Shown here one piece after another: positions 48,911 through 56,323 of a stretch of 64,000 bases of DNA. Source of the stretch: Minwuia sp048007105. GTDB taxonomy: Bacteria > Pseudomonadota > Alphaproteobacteria > Minwuiales > Minwuiaceae. The notes under the pieces are model-generated. The model did no database searches, was not told the DNA's origin, and was given only the letters and a program-made list of their open reading frames with translations. The stretch is taken from positions 1,736,001 to 1,800,000 of the forward strand of contig NZ_CP180352.1 of NCBI RefSeq assembly GCF_048007105.1, in the 5' to 3' direction. How positions within the stretch are numbered: position 1 is the stretch's first letter; the number at the start of each line of letters is the position of its first letter. Position numbers and translations under genes: made by a program.

Positions 48911-49402
48911 TCAGATCAGGAAGGAGAGGGTGTAGAGAGGGCGGTCGTTGTTCACCAGCGCCACCTTCTTGCGCGCCATGCGGAAGGCGCCGGCCTCGTC
49001 GCGCAGCGTATAGTCGGTCCGCGCCGCCCAGATCGTCTCGCCGCGCAGGCTGCTCTCGTAGACCATGACATTGCAGCCGACCGAGATGTCGTCGCCCTCG
49101 CGGCCCGTCACCTCGATGTTGGTGACGAAGTGGCGGATGTTCGACTTCGGCTCCTGGGTGTAGCGCTTGCCGGTCAGCAATTGCTTCACGCGGATGCCGA
49201 TGCGGCTGCGGTTGTCGTAGATGATCGACATCTGGCTTTTGGGATCGATGTCCGCGCCATTGGCCGGCACCCAGTAGATCGCGTCGTCGGTCCAGAGTTG
49301 TTCCCAGGCCTCGTAGGCATGCTCGTCCTGCAGCCGCGCCTCGGCATGGATGAACTGCTCGATCCGCCGCATCAGGGTCTCGTCGGTCACGGGCGCCAGC
49401 AT
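48911..49402 (-). CDS. Aromatic-ring-hydroxylating dioxygenase, beta subunit
   Basis: A 163-residue small subunit of the ring-hydroxylating dioxygenase family (SnoaL/NTF2-like fold). Landmarks are IEQFIHAEARLQDEHAYEAW, EQLWTDDAIYWVPANG and RHFVTNIEVTGREGDDISV. It is structural and stabilises the alpha subunits in a hexamer. The ATG at 49402 overlaps the alpha-subunit stop (ATGA). Confidence 0.93.
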   Translation of the reverse strand: MLAPVTDETLMRRIEQFIHAEARLQDEHAYEAWEQLWTDDAIYWVPANGADIDPKSQMSIIYDNRSRIGIRVKQLLTGKRYTQEPKSNIRHFVTNIEVTGREGDDISVGCNVMVYESSLRGETIWAARTDYTLRDEAGAFRMARKKVALVNNDRPLYTLSFLI

Positions 49403-50661
49403 CACGCGCTCTCCATCAGGGATTTGTAGTGCTGCCAGATGCCCCGCGACGGCACTTCGTCGGTGGCGTGGCTGACGCGGAAGCCGTCGGCGTCGTCGCG
49501 TTCGCGGTGCGCGCCACGGCCCAGGAAGAGCCATTCCGGATCGAGCGACTGGCAGCCGCGATGGGTGCGCTCGTACATCTCCGAATCGTCGGCCAGCAGG
49601 AAACCCGCCGGTCCGACGGAGCCCATGGTCTGCTGCCTGAGCCGCCGGTTCATCTCCTTCGCGCCCTTGAACTGCAGTGCGGTCACATGCTGGATCGTGT
49701 CGTCCACGGCGCGCGGCTGGATGACGAAGATCTGGATCTCGGCGACGAAGAGGTTGGGAAAGATCATCACGTGCGGCGTGCCGTCGATCATGATTTCCCG
49801 CGCCTTCGTCTCGCCGTAGCTCTCGTTCATCGCCGCGGTGTATTCGGGCAGCCGCTCGGGTGTCGTCCCGAACCAGCCCATCGGCTTGTCGAGGCGCCGG
49901 AATTCCGGCCTGAGATCGAGTTCGGTATGGCCCCCGCCGAAGTCGCGCGTAAGCGCCGTGGACTTCGAGCCGTAGAGCCCGCCGATGCCGCTTTCGGCCA
50001 CCTTGAAGATGGAGGCGTGGACGAAGGCCGGGTGATAGCCGTCCGTCTCGTTCTCGAGGACGAACTTCCAGTTCGCCTTCACCCGGTGCTGCAGGAAACC
50101 GGCGGTGATTTCCACCTTGCCCTCGGGCGAGTGCTCGCAGAGCCGGTCGAGCGTATCTGCCGCGCCGCCCAGATGTTCCTCCAGCGTCGGGCCGTCCGCC
50201 GCGAAGGAACCGAAGACGAAGCCGCGATAGCTGGCGACGCGCGGCACCGGCGCCATGCCGAGGCCGCTCATGTCCTGGCCGTCATAGCCGTCGGCGAAGG
50301 CGAACGCCTGCAGCTTTCCGTCGATGCCGAAGGTCCAGTTGTGGAAGGGGCAGGTGAAGGTGCGGCTGTTGCCCCTGGCCTGCTGGCAGACCTCGTTGCC
50401 GCGGTGCGGGCAGCGGTTCTGCAGCAGATGCACCTTGCCCGCCGCATCGCGGGTCATGATCACCGGCTGCGGCCCGATCGACTTCATCACGAAGTCATGC
50501 GCGTTCGGGACCTCGCTCTCGTGGCCGACATAGACCCAGGTCCGGTACCAGATCTTCCGCAGTTCCTCCTGGAAGATCGCCGGATCGGTGTAGAGCGAGC
50601 CATGCACATGGTCGCCGCGGATCAGGTCGGCATAGCGGGTGACGGTCGCGGGCGCATTCAT
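49402..50661 (-). CDS. Aromatic-ring-hydroxylating dioxygenase, Rieske alpha subunit
   Basis: A 419-residue catalytic subunit. The Rieske ligands are C84-x-H86 and C104-x2-H107 (CPHRG ... CPFHNW). The mononuclear iron site is in the C-terminal domain around ENETDGYHPAFVH (about 212-224). The enzyme inserts O2 into an aromatic ring using electrons from a ferredoxin/reductase not encoded here. The family includes benzoate, anthranilate, salicylate and carboxylated-aromatic dioxygenases; the substrate cannot be settled by eye. It is divergent from a CoA-ligase gene across an 80-bp gap with a candidate operator. Confidence 0.95.
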   Translation of the reverse strand: MNAPATVTRYADLIRGDHVHGSLYTDPAIFQEELRKIWYRTWVYVGHESEVPNAHDFVMKSIGPQPVIMTRDAAGKVHLLQNRCPHRGNEVCQQARGNSRTFTCPFHNWTFGIDGKLQAFAFADGYDGQDMSGLGMAPVPRVASYRGFVFGSFAADGPTLEEHLGGAADTLDRLCEHSPEGKVEITAGFLQHRVKANWKFVLENETDGYHPAFVHASIFKVAESGIGGLYGSKSTALTRDFGGGHTELDLRPEFRRLDKPMGWFGTTPERLPEYTAAMNESYGETKAREIMIDGTPHVMIFPNLFVAEIQIFVIQPRAVDDTIQHVTALQFKGAKEMNRRLRQQTMGSVGPAGFLLADDSEMYERTHRGCQSLDPEWLFLGRGAHRERDDADGFRVSHATDEVPSRGIWQHYKSLMESA

Positions 50662-50683
50662 CTCTCGTCGTTCCTTATTAATT

Positions 50684-50695
50684 GAACGGTCGTCC
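50684..50695. promoter_or_regulatory. Candidate TetR operator between dioxygenase and CoA-ligase genes
   Basis: GAACG-GT-CGTCC is an inverted repeat with one mismatch, of the GAACG-N2-CGTTC type bound by many TetR-family catabolic repressors. It lies in the 80-bp divergent gap, with TATATT-like DNA just downstream, and the TetR gene 1.4 kb away is the likely binder. Confidence 0.4.
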
Positions 50696-50741
50696 GGTTT
50701 ATATTACAAGGGCCGCAGCGACGCAATGGGAGATCGACCGA

Positions 50742-52076
50742 ATGACCGACGTGACCGCAGGCATGCTGCACCCCGAGATCGAGCAGCTGGACCGCGACGA
50801 CATGCTGGCGCTGCAGAACCGCAAGCTGGCGGCGCTGGGCGACCGGCTGGCTGCTTCACCCGAATGGGTCGAGCATTTCCGGCAGGCGGGCCTGAAGCCG
50901 CAGGACCTGGCCGACCGGCAGGCGCTGGACGCGCTGCCTTTCCTGGAGAAGGCGCAGCTGCGGGAGCGTTATCCCTTCCCGATGCTGGGTACCGATCCGG
51001 CGAAGGTGGAGAAGTTCTGCGCTACTTCCGGCACCACGGGCCTGCCGGTGCTGTTCGGTTACACCGCCGACGACATGCATGTGCTGCTGGCGAAACAGGT
51101 GGCGCGGCAGCTCCACTGCCATGGCGTCAGGCCGGGCGACCGGGGCTACAACGGCTTCGGCTTCGGACTCTGGGTCGGCGGGCTGGCCTATGATCTCGGC
51201 ATGGCGGAGCTGGGCATGACCAACTTCCCCGTCGGGCCGGGCCGCAGCGATCTGGTCGCCGAGTGGATGCGCGACATGCAGTTCACCCTGGCCACGGTCT
51301 CCCCGGTCTTCCTCGCCACCCTGATCCGCACGGCGCGGGAGAAGGGCATCGACCCGAAGCGCGACTGGAAGCTGCGCCACGCCGTCATCGGCGGGCAGTC
51401 TGTCAGCCGCGCCTTCCGCGACGAGCTGGAGGCGGAACTGCCCGAAGGCTTCATGACCTTCAACACCTATGGCACCACCGAGGCCGGCGGCCCCATCGTC
51501 GCCACCACCTGTCCCCATAGCCACGGGCGCGACGAGATGCACCTGATCAACGAGGACACGGTGCTGACCGAGATCCTCGATCCCGAGACCTTCAAGCCGG
51601 TCGGGCCGGGAGAGATCGGGGAGATCGTGGTCACCACGCTGGACAAGCAGGCGTCGCCGGTCGTGCGCTGGCGCACCCGCGATCTCGTCCGCGTTGCCGA
51701 GAAGCCCTTCGACTGCCCGTGCGGGCGCAAGGGCATGGGCGCCATCGGGCGCATCATCGGCCGCTCCGACGACATGCTGAAGGTGCGCGGGGTCATCGTC
51801 TATCCGTCCCAGATCGAGGACGTCGTCGCCGCCACGCCGGGCACGGTGAAGGAGGCTTGGCAGATCTATGTCGACCAGCCCGGCAGCGCGCCGAAGCAGC
51901 TCAGCGTCGCGATCGAGAGCGAGACCGGCTACAACGGATCGCCCGAGGCGCTGGCCGACAGCGTCGCCAGCAGCCTGACCAGCCGGCTGGGCCTGAAGGT
52001 GCCGGTGGAATGCCACGCCGAGGGCGCGCTGCCGCGCTACGAGGCCAAGGCGCAGCGGGTGTTGGTACGCAATTGA
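50742..52076 (+). CDS. Phenylacetate-CoA ligase-like AMP-forming enzyme
   Basis: A 444-residue ANL-superfamily ligase of the PaaK class. ATP-binding motifs are TSGTTGLPVLFGYT (about 95-108) and YGTTEAGG (about 241-248); the C-terminal domain hinge GRSDDMLKVRGVIVYPSQIE (about 338-357) is typical. It activates an aromatic carboxylic acid to its CoA ester. The ATG at 50742 has GGGAGA 8-9 nt upstream. With the divergent Rieske dioxygenase and enoyl-CoA hydratase, it suggests a hybrid (CoA-dependent aerobic) aromatic pathway. TetR follows after 13 bp. Confidence 0.9.
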   Translation: MTDVTAGMLHPEIEQLDRDDMLALQNRKLAALGDRLAASPEWVEHFRQAGLKPQDLADRQALDALPFLEKAQLRERYPFPMLGTDPAKVEKFCATSGTTGLPVLFGYTADDMHVLLAKQVARQLHCHGVRPGDRGYNGFGFGLWVGGLAYDLGMAELGMTNFPVGPGRSDLVAEWMRDMQFTLATVSPVFLATLIRTAREKGIDPKRDWKLRHAVIGGQSVSRAFRDELEAELPEGFMTFNTYGTTEAGGPIVATTCPHSHGRDEMHLINEDTVLTEILDPETFKPVGPGEIGEIVVTTLDKQASPVVRWRTRDLVRVAEKPFDCPCGRKGMGAIGRIIGRSDDMLKVRGVIVYPSQIEDVVAATPGTVKEAWQIYVDQPGSAPKQLSVAIESETGYNGSPEALADSVASSLTSRLGLKVPVECHAEGALPRYEAKAQRVLVRN

Positions 52077-52089
52077 CCGGACGGAGGGC

Positions 52090-52689
52090 ATGGCCCGGAC
52101 GCAAGCGAAGAACTACGACGAGGTGCGGCAGGGCATCCTGGCCCGCTCGGCGGAGGTGTTCGCCGAACGGGGCTACGCCGCCGCCTCCATCGCCGATCTG
52201 TCACGGGCCAACGGCATCTCCCGAGGGCTGCTCTACCACTACTTCGCCTCCAAGGAGGCGTTGCTCGACGAGATGCTGAACGACCATCTCGACATGATGG
52301 TCGAGGCCATCGGCGAGGCGGCGGAGCGCGGGGCGACGCCGGAGGCGCGGTTCCGCTCGGCGGTGACCGAGTTCGTCCGCATCAACGCCGGCTCCCGTGC
52401 GCTGCAGATCGTGCTGCTCCACGACTTGCAGCATCTGGGCGAGGACCAGCGCGCCGCGATCGTCGAAAAACAGCGCCGCATCCTCGCCATCGTGAAACGC
52501 CTCATCGCCGCCCTGCTGCCCGCCCCGGTGCCGGACGCCGAACTGACCGCACGGACCATGATGTTCGTCGGGTCGGTCAACTACACCTATGTCTGGTACG
52601 ACCCCGACGGCCCCGTCGGCCCGGACGCTTATGCTCAGATGGCGGCGGACAGTTTTCTGCAGGGGATTGGCGGCGCAGCGAGGTCGTGA
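52090..52689 (+). CDS. TetR family transcriptional regulator
   Basis: A 199-residue repressor. The N-terminal HTH is ILARSAEVFAERGYAAASIA then DLSRANGISRGLLYHYFASK (about 16-56), and the ligand-binding domain is helical, with RALQIVLLHDLQHLGEDQRA. It follows the CoA-ligase gene by 13 bp and probably senses a CoA ester or aromatic acid of that pathway, with the divergent gap at 50684 as an operator. Confidence 0.9.
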   Translation: MARTQAKNYDEVRQGILARSAEVFAERGYAAASIADLSRANGISRGLLYHYFASKEALLDEMLNDHLDMMVEAIGEAAERGATPEARFRSAVTEFVRINAGSRALQIVLLHDLQHLGEDQRAAIVEKQRRILAIVKRLIAALLPAPVPDAELTARTMMFVGSVNYTYVWYDPDGPVGPDAYAQMAADSFLQGIGGAARS

Positions 52690-52712
52690 CCCGCCTCAGC
52701 GTCATCCCCGCC

Positions 52713-53037
52713 TTGAGCCGGAGTGACGGCCCCGAGGCGCCGGACCGTTCGCGTTCAGCCCTTTGCCGCCTTCGGACTTGATCCGAAGGCCTCGTCGCAG
52801 GCGGAGGAACAAGGTCCTCGGGTCAAGCCCGAGGACAGCAAAGGGAGTGGCATTGGAGGCGGTCACCCCCGATGGCGCAGCCACTCGGGGGGCCGGTCCT
52901 ACGGCATTGATCCTGCCTCAGCGTCATCCCGGCCTTGAGCCGGGATCCGGGGCCGCGGCACATCGCGGGCGCATTCGCTCGACGGCGATCCAGTAACCGG
53001 ACCCCGGCTCGGTGCTTGTCCCCGACTTGCTCGGGGA
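52713..53037. repeat. Cluster of palindromic hairpin repeats in a 394-bp gene-free stretch
   Basis: Four clear hairpins share a five-base loop but have different stems: CTTCGGA-CTTGA-TCCGAAG (52770-52788), CCTCGGG-TCAAG-CCCGAGG (52816-52834), ATCCCGGC-CTTGA-GCCGGGAT (52926-52946) and TCCCCGA-CTTGC-TCGGGGA (53019-53037). A degenerate copy lies at about 52708-52729. TCAAG is the reverse complement of CTTGA, so the elements occur in both orientations. Between them are conserved phrases such as GCGTCATCCCGGCC and ACCCCGGC. No coding potential was seen. Confidence 0.8.
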
Positions 53038-53083
53038 GCCGGGGTGACGGCTGTGGAACGGAAAGGTGGGCGCTCCGCTCCCC

Positions 53084-53888
53084 CTACTTCCGCAGCTGGT
53101 ATTCCCGCGTGGTCTGCTTGAAGAAGACGGTGACTTCCTCGCCCCAGACATAGGGCAGGTCGACCAGTTCGCCGGCGGTGGCGCCGGTGGCGGCGAGGTT
53201 GAGGGCGTCTTCCAGGATGCGGCGCTGCTGGGCGGCGTCCTCGGGGCCGGCCGAAGGCGTTGCCCATGGGGAAGTTCACGAACACGGTGCGCGGCGGCTT
53301 CACCTGGGCCGAGAGGTCGCGGCCGGTCGAGACCAGCACGGTCGGGATGCCGGCCTCCTCGACGGCGCGGGCGACCAGCCCGGCGGTCTGGTGGTCCAGC
53401 GGGCAGGCGGGCACCAGCACCAGCAGATCGACGCCGTCCGCCTTCAGATCCGCGATGAGCTCGGCGGCCTTCTCCAGCGTCGCCGTGCGCTTGTAGATGC
53501 GGCCCATGAAGCCGCTCCATAGCCGCGGCGCGACGCGGCCGATCATCCCGTCGGCGGCCAGTTCGCGCAGGCGCTGGATCGGGAACTGGCAGTTGATGTC
53601 GGCGCTGGCGTCGGTGTGGTCGTAGTAGTTGTCGTTGATCTCGAAGCCGTCCTCGGGCCAGTCGCTGGCGATGGCGTCCAGGCGCAAATCGTTGCGCGCG
53701 TCCGGATCGAAGCCCGGCACGCCATGACAGGACGCGCCCGAGGTCGTCAGCATCGAGACGCAGCAAGCCGACAGCGGCTTCGTCAGCTTCGTGATCGGCG
53801 CGTCGTCATTGACCGTCCACTGATACGGCGGAAAGCCGAGCGACTGGTACTTCTCGTTCAGGCGGTCAACATATTTCACGGGCTCCAT
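53084..53888 (-). pseudogene. Glycine/sarcosine/betaine reductase selenoprotein B-like gene, frameshifted
   Basis: The first 210 residues match GRDB-family proteins found outside selenoprotein systems: MEPVKYVDRLNEKYQSLGFP, NDDAPITKLTKPL, INDNYYDHTDASADINCQFP, LRELAADGMIGRVAPRLWSG, LLVLVPACPLDHQTAGLVAR and VNFPMGNAFGRP. The frame then goes wrong at a CCCC run (plus-strand GGGG at 53244-53247). Removing one base restores EDAAQQRRILEDALN, then LVDLPYVWGEEVTVFF and EYQLRK with a stop at 53084, the expected family C-terminus. Either the gene is recently broken or the sequence has an indel error. The function of these Cys/Sec-poor homologues is unknown. Confidence 0.82.
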
Positions 53889-54000
53889 CGGTTTCCTCCC
53901 CTGCGATGGTGCGGTCCCGCCAGTCTAGCGGTGCGGCCATGCCTTTGCGAAGTGTGCGGCGCGCAGTACCCTCATGCCCTCAGCCTGGGGAGGCAGCGCC

Positions 54001-55719
54001 ATGCACGACATCATCATCCGCGGCGGGTCCATACATGACGGGACGGGCCGCGAGGCCTTCACCGGCGACATCGCCATTGCCGGCGACCGCATCGTCGAGG
54101 TCGGCCAGGTCGAGGGGCGCGCGAAGCGGGAGATCGACGCCGGGGGCCTGATGGTCGCGCCGGGCTGGGTCGACATCCACACCCATTACGACGGGCAGGC
54201 GCTCTGGGACCCGTACCTGACGCCGTCGTCCTGGCATGGCTGCACGACGGTGGTGATGGGCAATTGCGGCGTCGGCTTCGCGCCGGTGCCACCCGGCCAG
54301 GAAGACTGGCTGATCGGCCTGATGGAATCGGTCGAGGACATTCCCGGCGCGGCGCTGGCCGACGGCATCGAGTGGGAATGGGAGAGTTTTCCCGGCTATC
54401 TGAACGCGCTGGATCGGAAGCCGCGCGCCATCGACATCGGCGCGCAGGTGCCGCACTGCGCCGTCCGCGCCTATGTCATGGGCGACCGCTGCATCGACGA
54501 GGAGACGGCGGGCGAGGACGATATCCGCAAGATGGCGGACATCGTGCAGGAAGGGCTGGAGGCCGGGGCGCTCGGCTTCTCGACCTCGCGCACGATCTTC
54601 CACAAGACGAAGGACGGCGCCTACGTCCCCGGCACCTATGCCGGCGCGGCGGAGATGTTCGGCATCGCCAACGGCATGCGGAAGGCGGGTCACGGCGTGC
54701 TGGAAATGGCGACCGACCTGACGCTGAAGGCGGGCAAGCCGGAGCTGGACTGGATCCGCGACCTCTCCATCCGCTACGGCGTGCCGGTGAGCCTGCTGCT
54801 GTTCCAGAACGACGAGGCGCCGACCAAGTATCGCGACCTGCTGGCCGGCATCGCCGAGGCCAATGCCGAGGGCGGCAAGGTCTACGCCCAGGTCTCGGGG
54901 CGCACGGCGGGGCTGCTGCTCTGTCTCGACGGCTCGCTGCATCCCTTCCAGGGCAAGCCGAGCTGCCGCGCGCTGGCCGGCCTGCCGCACGAGGAGAAGA
55001 TCGCGCGGATGAAGGACCCGGCGGTGCGCGAGGCCATCATCACCGAGGAATCCGGCGGCCGCGGCGGCGAGATGGCCGACTTCTTCCTGAAGGGCTGGCA
55101 CAAGATGTTCCGCCTCGGCGACCCGCCGAACTACGAGCCCGACCGCGCCGAATGCTTCGCCGAGCGCGCGAAGGCCGAGGGACGGCGGCCCGAGGACATC
55201 GCCTATGACACGCTGCTGGAATTCGGCGGGCGCGGGCTGATCTATTTCCCGCTGCTGAACTATTCGGACTACGGCTTCGAACCGGTGAAGGAGATGCTGC
55301 AGGCGCCCTACACGCACTTCAGCGGCTCTGACGGCGGCGCCCATTGTGGCGTCATCTGCGACGTCAGCCTGCCGACCTTCAACATGGCCTACTGGGGCCG
55401 CGACCGGAAGAAGGGCGGGCTGCTGCCGCTGGAATGGCTGGTGCACCGCCAGACGCAGTCGACGGCCTCCCTGCACGGGCTGAACGACCGCGGCGTCATC
55501 GCGCCGGGCTATCTGGCCGACATCAACCTGATCGACTTCGCGAAGCTGGGCATCGAGGCTCCGCGCATGGCCTGGGACCTGCCCACCGGCGCGCGGCGGC
55601 TGATCCAGAAGGCCAGCGGCTACCGCATGACGATCAAGGCCGGCCGCCCGATCCTGGAAGACGGCGAAGCGACGGGGGAGTTGCCGGGCAAGCTGGTGCG
55701 GGGACCGCAGGCGGTTTGA
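54001..55719 (+). CDS. N-acyl-D-amino-acid deacylase family amidohydrolase
   Basis: A 572-residue metal-dependent hydrolase of the amidohydrolase superfamily. The beta-sandwich N-terminus (DIIIRGGSIHDGTGREAFTG) leads to the HxH metal motif in WVDIHTHYDGQALWDP (about 62-77) and NCGVGFAPV (about 96-104), a signature of D-aminoacylases. SDGGAHCGVICDVS near 440 supplies the late metal Asp. Family members remove acyl groups from D-amino acids or act on unusual amides. GGGAGG lies about 9 nt before the ATG. It is divergent from the frameshifted GRDB-like gene, a pairing that may reflect shared metabolism of amino-acid derivatives. Confidence 0.88.
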   Translation: MHDIIIRGGSIHDGTGREAFTGDIAIAGDRIVEVGQVEGRAKREIDAGGLMVAPGWVDIHTHYDGQALWDPYLTPSSWHGCTTVVMGNCGVGFAPVPPGQEDWLIGLMESVEDIPGAALADGIEWEWESFPGYLNALDRKPRAIDIGAQVPHCAVRAYVMGDRCIDEETAGEDDIRKMADIVQEGLEAGALGFSTSRTIFHKTKDGAYVPGTYAGAAEMFGIANGMRKAGHGVLEMATDLTLKAGKPELDWIRDLSIRYGVPVSLLLFQNDEAPTKYRDLLAGIAEANAEGGKVYAQVSGRTAGLLLCLDGSLHPFQGKPSCRALAGLPHEEKIARMKDPAVREAIITEESGGRGGEMADFFLKGWHKMFRLGDPPNYEPDRAECFAERAKAEGRRPEDIAYDTLLEFGGRGLIYFPLLNYSDYGFEPVKEMLQAPYTHFSGSDGGAHCGVICDVSLPTFNMAYWGRDRKKGGLLPLEWLVHRQTQSTASLHGLNDRGVIAPGYLADINLIDFAKLGIEAPRMAWDLPTGARRLIQKASGYRMTIKAGRPILEDGEATGELPGKLVRGPQAV

Positions 55720-55761
55720 GCTACAATCTGTGGATCATTCCTGTCTCCTGAAGGGGATTCG

Positions 55762-55947
55762 ATGACTCTCTCCCTTCCGATGGCTTTGATCGCAGTTGCT
55801 TTGGCGGTCGCTGTATTGCTTGGTGCGGCTCAACTTCTTAGTCACTTTTCTACCAAGTATGATGTTCCACGAGGCGGTTACCCAATCAGAATAGCTGCGG
55901 GCATTATTACGGGGTTGCTACTTTTGGTTTTTGTCGTGGTTTGGTGA
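55762..55947 (+). CDS. Small two-helix membrane protein with atypical base composition
   Basis: A 61-residue protein with two predicted transmembrane helices (LPMALIAVALAVAVLLGAAQ and IAAGIITGLLLLVFVVVW) joined by a short polar loop (HFSTKYDVPRGGYP). The ATG has AAGGGGA 5 nt upstream. Codons such as CTT, TTA-rich and GTT/ATT are used where neighbouring genes use CTG/GTC/ATC, and the gene is visibly AT-richer than its surroundings, which hints at recent acquisition. No family is recognised; possibilities include a small stress or transport-associated peptide. Confidence 0.6.
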   Translation: MTLSLPMALIAVALAVAVLLGAAQLLSHFSTKYDVPRGGYPIRIAAGIITGLLLLVFVVVW

Positions 55948-56032
55948 TCCTATCCGGAAGTTGGAATTAGATTGCCGCTGCTGAGGATCGGCTGACCGCA
56001 CCGCCTACGCTTTTCCGCACCGCACAATTAAC

Positions 56033-56060
56033 TTGCGCTTCAGGCATTTGCGTCTATGTA
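56033..56060 (+). promoter_or_regulatory. Promoter for the RhlE helicase
   Basis: TTGCGC (56033-56038), 16-bp spacer, TATGTA (56055-56060). The predicted start near 56067 leaves a leader of about 255 nt before the helicase. Confidence 0.4.
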
Positions 56061-56323
56061 TGCGCCATCGCAGCCCGCGCGTAGGAAACGCGCCGCTTCC
56101 AAGACGGACGTTGGCGGGCATGCAGATGGGCAGTTCCGGAACGCGTGACCGCTGACTTAGGACCGCTGCCGGAACCGGGTGCGCCGACCCCCTGGGACTG
56201 AGATCCCGCAACATGGGCGCGCCGACAAACCCACGGACGCTGTTCTGCGCAAGCATCCAAGACTGACCTCGCCGCGCCGTGCGGCCGCTATGGATTCGCG
56301 CGCCGGCAACCGAAAGAAACGTT
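56061..56323 (+). other. Long structured leader of the RhlE gene
   Basis: About 260 bp with no convincing gene. It holds several short inverted segments (for example GGGTGCGCCGACC facing GGCGCGCCGAC, and CCGGAACGCG). Helicase and cold-shock genes often have long 5' leaders that fold and control translation at low temperature. A minus-strand frame (56005-56331) covers it but has no ribosome site or recognisable protein features. Confidence 0.4.
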
